Source: JAZNGX01 sp045576675
GTDB taxonomy: Bacteria; Bacillota; Clostridia; Monoglobales; Firm-18
Assembly (NCBI GenBank): GCA_045576675.1
Contig: JAZNGX010000176.1
Span: 5,157 to 69,156 of the forward strand
Direction of reading: 5' to 3'
DNA length: 64,000 nucleotides
Program-made: the position numbers and the translations under genes
The notes under the pieces: model-generated
What the model saw: the letters and a program-made list of their open reading frames with translations, nothing else
Told to the model about the DNA's origin: nothing
The model's database searches: none
Shown: positions 60,578 to 64,000 of the stretch, in pieces
Layout of the letters: each line of letters starts with the position of its first letter
Numbering within the stretch: position 1 is the stretch's first letter

Positions 60578-61714
60578 TTAAAATTGTTTTATTATAATAT
60601 CTGTTATTGCTTTTTTATCTTCTGTATCCAATGAATCAATACCTAATATAACTCGATCTTGTGACTTTTTTAATGATAATTCTACAGTGTCATCTCCGTT
60701 TGTCAATAATATTTTTTGATTTTCGTTAATAAATAATTGTTCATCGCACTTAAAAATTATCCCATCATCTGAAACAAAATCGTATTCGAGGTTTTTAAAA
60801 ATTTTCTTATTACTAATTTTTGGTAAACAGTCTTCATTTCTTTCATACATAAACATCATACGATTAAGTTTGACGGCGTTAATTTCTCTCTGCGTCAATT
60901 TCTTAGATACAATTTCATTTGTATCTAAATCAATTACCGCCCCTTTTTCGTCTTCAGCATTATAGCAAATTAATAAATTATTATATTTTACTATCCATGC
61001 ACCGATTGTATTTATATTTGCCAGAAGCTCTGGTGATTGCCCTAAAACTTCTTTATAAATCCCATCATCACTTACATTAGAATAATATATTGTTTCATTA
61101 TCAAAGAACATACAAAGCTGATGACCTACGCGCGTATGATAAACCTCATTTGTTTTCAGGTTAACAAAACCCATTGATATTTCATCGATTGTTTTGAATG
61201 ACCTATAATTAAATATATAATCACAAGATGTCTGTCGATTATCGCCTACAAGCTTTATTGCTGTATCAATTCTTTTAACTGACAACGCAGTAAAATCATA
61301 TAAATAAACCTCGTATAATGTAAAATCTTCTGTTTCTTTTGGAATGTAATATACTAATTTATTATCGTAAAGCTTTTTGTATTCAACCTCACCATCTGCT
61401 TTAATGTCATATCTCATGCCGTTTTTATATAACACTCCATCTGCAAGCTCATAGCAATCAGGCTGTTTGTCTGATATTGTTATGGTATTGGTATCATCAT
61501 TCCACGAAACATCCTTGTTTAATGCCTCTGCAATAAATCTTATCGGTACATATGTACGGTCGTTGTATAAAAACCCGCTTTCACCCTCAGGCATTTTTAC
61601 TTCTTCGCCGTTTATGATATATCTAAGCGGTGGCATTTCAATTTCAATTGTTGTTGCAACTGCACAAACGCATATTAAAAGCATTACTCCTAATGTAAAT
61701 ATTAGTTTTTTCAT
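60578..61714 (-). CDS. Exported protein with copper-amine-oxidase-N-like domain, 378 aa
   Basis: A signal or anchor helix (LIFTLGVMLLICVCAVA) is followed by a stalk-like domain (about 30-82): YIINGEEVKMPEG, then RTYVPIRFIAEALNKDVSWNDD and TNTITI. This is the Cu_amine_oxidN1 type of wall-binding module common in Clostridia. The rest (about 90-378) has repeated short strands (LADGVLYKNGMRYD, LVYYIPKETED, NNLLICYNAEDE) like a propeller of DUF5050 type. Function unknown. It is first of the leftward group after adhE's divergent gap. Confidence 0.6.
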   Translation of the reverse strand: MKKLIFTLGVMLLICVCAVATTIEIEMPPLRYIINGEEVKMPEGESGFLYNDRTYVPIRFIAEALNKDVSWNDDTNTITISDKQPDCYELADGVLYKNGMRYDIKADGEVEYKKLYDNKLVYYIPKETEDFTLYEVYLYDFTALSVKRIDTAIKLVGDNRQTSCDYIFNYRSFKTIDEISMGFVNLKTNEVYHTRVGHQLCMFFDNETIYYSNVSDDGIYKEVLGQSPELLANINTIGAWIVKYNNLLICYNAEDEKGAVIDLDTNEIVSKKLTQREINAVKLNRMMFMYERNEDCLPKISNKKIFKNLEYDFVSDDGIIFKCDEQLFINENQKILLTNGDDTVELSLKKSQDRVILGIDSLDTEDKKAITDIIIKQF

Positions 61715-61799
61715 ATATTATTTCTCCTTATTTTAGAACCTGATATATCCGTTCGTCCAATCATGAATAAAATTACCATAGCATTTTAAGCTGTTTTAA

Positions 61800-62570
61800 T
61801 TAAAACCCACCATATATAAAATGCCACCAGTACGGCCATATTGTTTCAGATGCACTCCCCATAGTTGACCACACTGCATATTCTCTTTTGTAGTTCCATC
61901 TGTTGTTATAATATTCAAGACTGATTATAAAACCAACTGGATTTGGTTTGTAATCTGTTATATAATACAAATGTGCCTCATAGTCCGAATAATCTACTAC
62001 CTTAAAGCTTTCATAAGAACCAACATTTTCTTTAATACAAGTCAAATTTTCAAACTGCCCGCCATACTTGAATGTTAATATTTCATTTTTAATAAATTCA
62101 GTCAACATACAAACCATAAATAACGTTATAGCAAATAAAAGTATTTTTAATGGTAGATTTTTAAAAACTATTTTTTTGAAATTATTTATGTCAAATTTTT
62201 TTATATTACAATTTGAAACAGTAATCGCAATATACGAAATCAACGCCCATATTATTACAAATGACACAAAAAGATAAAAACCATAATTGTTAATATGTTT
62301 ATAAGGAAAGTGATTGCTTGCAAAATTTATATAATATGCAAGGATAAACATAACCATAATAAAAATTGGAGTTAAAAATGTACGAAGCGAAGTTAAATTA
62401 TGTTTTTTCCCGTAACAAAAATTAATTAAGAAATGAATTATACCAAACACTATACCAGTTATTGAATACATAATTATTTTTAATAAACCATTTGTTTCTG
62501 TGTACGAGTTGGTAAACAACATAGGTGTCACATACAAATATGCTATCAGCATATGTAATAAATAATACAT
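61800..62570 (-). CDS. Unknown membrane protein, 256 aa
   Basis: About five hydrophobic helices in the first 170 residues, then a soluble tail of about 85 residues (GGQFENLTCIKENVGSYES to the aromatic end ETIWPYWWHFIYGG). The ribosome site is AGGAG. I do not recognise a family. Base composition is even more AT-rich than the neighbours. Membrane proteins of this kind occur as immunity partners in toxin loci, but nothing proves it here. Confidence 0.55.
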   Translation of the reverse strand: MYYLLHMLIAYLYVTPMLFTNSYTETNGLLKIIMYSITGIVFGIIHFLINFCYGKKHNLTSLRTFLTPIFIMVMFILAYYINFASNHFPYKHINNYGFYLFVSFVIIWALISYIAITVSNCNIKKFDINNFKKIVFKNLPLKILLFAITLFMVCMLTEFIKNEILTFKYGGQFENLTCIKENVGSYESFKVVDYSDYEAHLYYITDYKPNPVGFIISLEYYNNRWNYKREYAVWSTMGSASETIWPYWWHFIYGGF

Positions 62571-62593
62571 TTAATCAACTCCTGATGTAATAT

Positions 62594-62627
62594 GTTAAAG
62601 GGTAAAATAATGATTTTACCCTTTAAC
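62594..62627 (-). terminator. hairpin between the 64-base repeat and the membrane-protein gene
   Basis: A 15-bp perfect stem (gttaaagggtaaaat / attttaccctttaac) with a 4-base loop. It ends the orphan peptide frame region and lies before the next gene's ribosome site. Confidence 0.65.
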
Positions 62628-62644
62628 ACTATTAGTTTTTATTA

Positions 62645-62743
62645 TTATATACCAAGCAATTCTTGCATATAATAATAGTTTAATTTTGCAAATTCTCCAA
62701 ACAGGTTAGCTCGCGGACTGCTATGAGGAGGTTTTACTTCACC
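62645..62743 (-). pseudogene. orphan C-terminal coding remnant (32 aa), copy 2 peptide
   Basis: The frame opens right after two stop codons with GEVKPPHSSPRANLFGEFAK and runs to TAA at 62645, ending MQELLGI. There is no start codon. The first 20 residues match copy 1 at 60398; the ends differ. It is most simply read as the tail of a lost gene. Confidence 0.5.
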
Positions 62744-62745
62744 TT
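62682..62745 (-). repeat. 64-base repeat, copy 2
   Basis: It matches 60398-60461 at 62 of 64 bases; the two differences are at the third or similar silent-type positions (Pro/Leu and Arg codons). It lies 38 bases after the lipoprotein gene. Confidence 0.75.
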
Positions 62746-62782
62746 ATTAAATAATGAGGCCATTTGCACATTTGTCCCTGTT

Positions 62783-63505
62783 TTATTGACCCTCTGTGTT
62801 TGTAAAGCCTGATTTAATTTCTGCCGTTCTGTACATAAAACTTTTGTATATTCTTTCATCTTCTGCAAGTAATTTGTATTCTTCACCATCCACTTCGGAA
62901 ATTCGATCAAACGCTAATGACGCACTATAACTTGTTGGGGTATGATAATAATATTTATGACCATTAGCTATTCCAAGCAATTCAATTTCATCACGTACGT
63001 ATTGATACAACTCCTCGTCTTTTTCGTTTGAAATACTAAATATTTCTAACCCAGGATAACCTTCCTTATCCCATAATGATTTACATGTTTCACTTTTCCC
63101 TGTAAAAAATACCGTAATGTACTCACAGTCAGAATCAACATATTCATAAACCTTGTACCAACCATTAAAATCCTGCGGAAATGTTATACTATATCCTGCA
63201 CTCTTATTGTAATAAACATTGTTATCAGGTATAACAAAAACACCATTCCAATATTTTTGCATTTCCAATACCGTTTCTTTATCAGGATACGGAAGTTTTT
63301 TAACTTCTGTTTCCATAACAATACTTGTCGCTTGTTTATGTTCAGTATACTTGTTATCAACTTTTTCATCGATAGTATCATATTCACGAACTTCAATAGC
63401 ATTAGTTTGTTCATTTGTTTCAACTACATTTGGTTGTTTTTCCGATGTAAAACAACCACAAAAAATCACTATTGACAATAATACGCTTGTGAATAGTTTA
63501 ATCAT
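62783..63505 (-). CDS. Unknown lipoprotein, 240 aa
   Basis: Lipobox IFCGC places a lipid-modified Cys at about residue 18. A Glu/Asn/Thr-rich linker (about 20-70) is followed by a compact domain: AGYSITFPQDFNGWYKVYEY, YITVFFTGKSETC and LASMALAFDRIS-like elements, reminiscent of small extracytoplasmic proteins with a Tyr-rich core. The ATG overlaps the stop codon of the restored CHAP-like frame upstream (TTATGA) and AGAGGTGG precedes it, so it was co-translated with that gene. This pairing is typical of enzyme or toxin with partner. Confidence 0.6.
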   Translation of the reverse strand: MIKLFTSVLLSIVIFCGCFTSEKQPNVVETNEQTNAIEVREYDTIDEKVDNKYTEHKQATSIVMETEVKKLPYPDKETVLEMQKYWNGVFVIPDNNVYYNKSAGYSITFPQDFNGWYKVYEYVDSDCEYITVFFTGKSETCKSLWDKEGYPGLEIFSISNEKDEELYQYVRDEIELLGIANGHKYYYHTPTSYSASLAFDRISEVDGEEYKLLAEDERIYKSFMYRTAEIKSGFTNTEGQ

Positions 63506-63740
63506 AAAGTTCTTCCACCTCTTTCAATGTCATAATTGTTCGGCACAATACCAAAAGTTGTTCCGCCGTTGCTACCAAACCCATATAAATCACTCTTTTT
63601 CTTCTGCAGACACTTACAGAATCTTCTGAATTTCCTTCAATTGTGTATACCATTTCAACGCCATTTTCCACTGTGTAGGCTAATACTAAACCTGTATGTC
63701 CTGAATCTTTCGGGTATCCTGATGTAGACATAGGAACAGA
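63498..63740 (-). pseudogene. truncated, frameshifted CHAP/amidase-like fragment
   Basis: The fragment reads SGYPKDSGHTGLVLAYTVENG, then VYTIEGNSEDSV and RVIYMG, the C-terminal half of a CHAP-type peptidase domain (the His of GHTG and the Glu-Gly-Asn). After about base 63577 the sense continues in another frame as FGSNGGTTFGIVPNN, so one base has been lost. The 5' end meets a palindromic element, so the catalytic Cys part is missing. In the restored frame the end TTATGA overlaps the next ATG. Confidence 0.6.
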
Positions 63741-63805
63741 TTGGGGACGTGTCAAAAAATGTGCAATTTGATTTTAATTTGCAACAAAAAGTGATACGTC
63801 CCCAA
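63741..63805. repeat. REP-like palindrome disrupting the CHAP-like gene
   Basis: Fourteen-base arms (ttggggacgtgtca at 63741 and tgatacgtccccaa at 63792, one difference) enclose an inner pair tgcaa/ttgca. It sits exactly where the CHAP-like frame is broken off. Confidence 0.6.
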
Positions 63806-63824
63806 ACTGTTACCAAACTGTTAC
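63803..63824 (+). repeat. 11-base tandem repeat
   Basis: CAAACTGTTAC occurs twice in tandem at the right edge of the REP-like palindrome. Confidence 0.6.
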
Positions 63825-63866
63825 ATTCAAGTGTTTCTTGTGTTGGTATGCCGTCCCCGAATGGCT

Positions 63867-64000
63867 TTAATGCTCTGCTATAACAGTTGTAACAACTATA
63901 TCATTTTCAAAGTTTATTCTGTAGAAATAAGAGTCTATAAGACCCGAACTGACATAGTACTCATAACAATTTTCTGTAGCTTTCAAGGTTGGTTCGCCAA
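63867..64000 (-). CDS. C-terminal end of an unidentified gene (cut by window)
   Basis: The last 44 codons of a leftward gene are visible, ending in VVTTVIAEH and a TAA at 63867. It contains NCYEYYVSSGLIDSYFYRIN. No family can be told from this piece. The codon use matches real coding sequence, and it is followed by the palindrome-rich stretch. Confidence 0.5.
   Translation of the reverse strand, partial: GEPTLKATENCYEYYVSSGLIDSYFYRINFENDIVVTTVIAEH

Overview
The window looks like chromosome from an AT-rich, endospore-forming Clostridia-type Firmicute. The evidence is sporulation genes (sigG, spoVT, spoVAD/spoVAE), a CIRCE-controlled groESL, gatCAB, adhE with a Rex-like operator, glycyl-radical (anaerobic) chemistry, S-layer-homology (SLH) surface proteins and strong Shine-Dalgarno sites. 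A pectin- or glycan-degrading gut Clostridium relative (Monoglobus-like) would fit, but that is inference from gene content only.

Layout. 1-5.8 kb: hisZ (cut by the window edge), ispF, a DeoR regulator divergent from a HAD phosphatase, and groES-groEL. 5.8-9.8 kb: an AraC regulator divergent from an uncharacterised glycyl radical enzyme and its activase. 9.8-37.5 kb: one co-directional minus-strand block, which is the accessory centre of the window. Read in transcription order it holds a 1576-aa secreted clan GH-A (GH42-like) enzyme, an MFS transporter, a tandem-FAH enzyme, a 754-aa secreted multi-module protein, a NanA-like aldolase, a CUT1-type ABC importer (binding protein plus two permeases, no ATPase), a 398-aa module protein, a 1345-aa SLH-anchored GH42-like enzyme, two more SLH proteins, a cytosolic TIM-barrel-like protein, a DMT permease and spoVT. 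37.7-44.2 kb: divergently, a kinase-less sensor, a YesN-type response regulator, a YesM-type histidine kinase and a cytosolic GH78 enzyme in one operon.

The 9.8-44.2 kb region reads as a Gram-positive polysaccharide utilisation locus. Two paralogous GH42-like secreted enzymes and four proteins sharing an 'EAE...YDIWV...VP' carbohydrate-binding-like module would act at the cell wall. The ABC importer and MFS/DMT carriers would take up products, and GH78, the aldolase and the FAH enzyme would process them inside. The sensor/YesMN genes are the likely regulators. An 81-bp promoter block (68/81 identical) precedes two of the secreted-protein genes and is a good candidate operator.

44.3-60.2 kb is mostly housekeeping and sporulation: spoVAD-spoVAE, a NUDIX hydrolase, an unknown Asp-box protein, a TrpXYZ-like ABC transporter, a small SLOG/HTH cluster, a ClpP/TepA-like protease overlapping sigG (which appears to use an ATT start codon), gatCAB, an SMR-like protein, an APH-fold kinase and adhE. 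60.2-64 kb is a degraded, repeat-rich tail. It has lipoprotein and membrane proteins of unknown function, a truncated and frameshifted CHAP-like fragment, a duplicated 64-bp sequence encoding the same orphan peptide, and REP-like palindromes. It resembles a decayed polymorphic-toxin/immunity locus.
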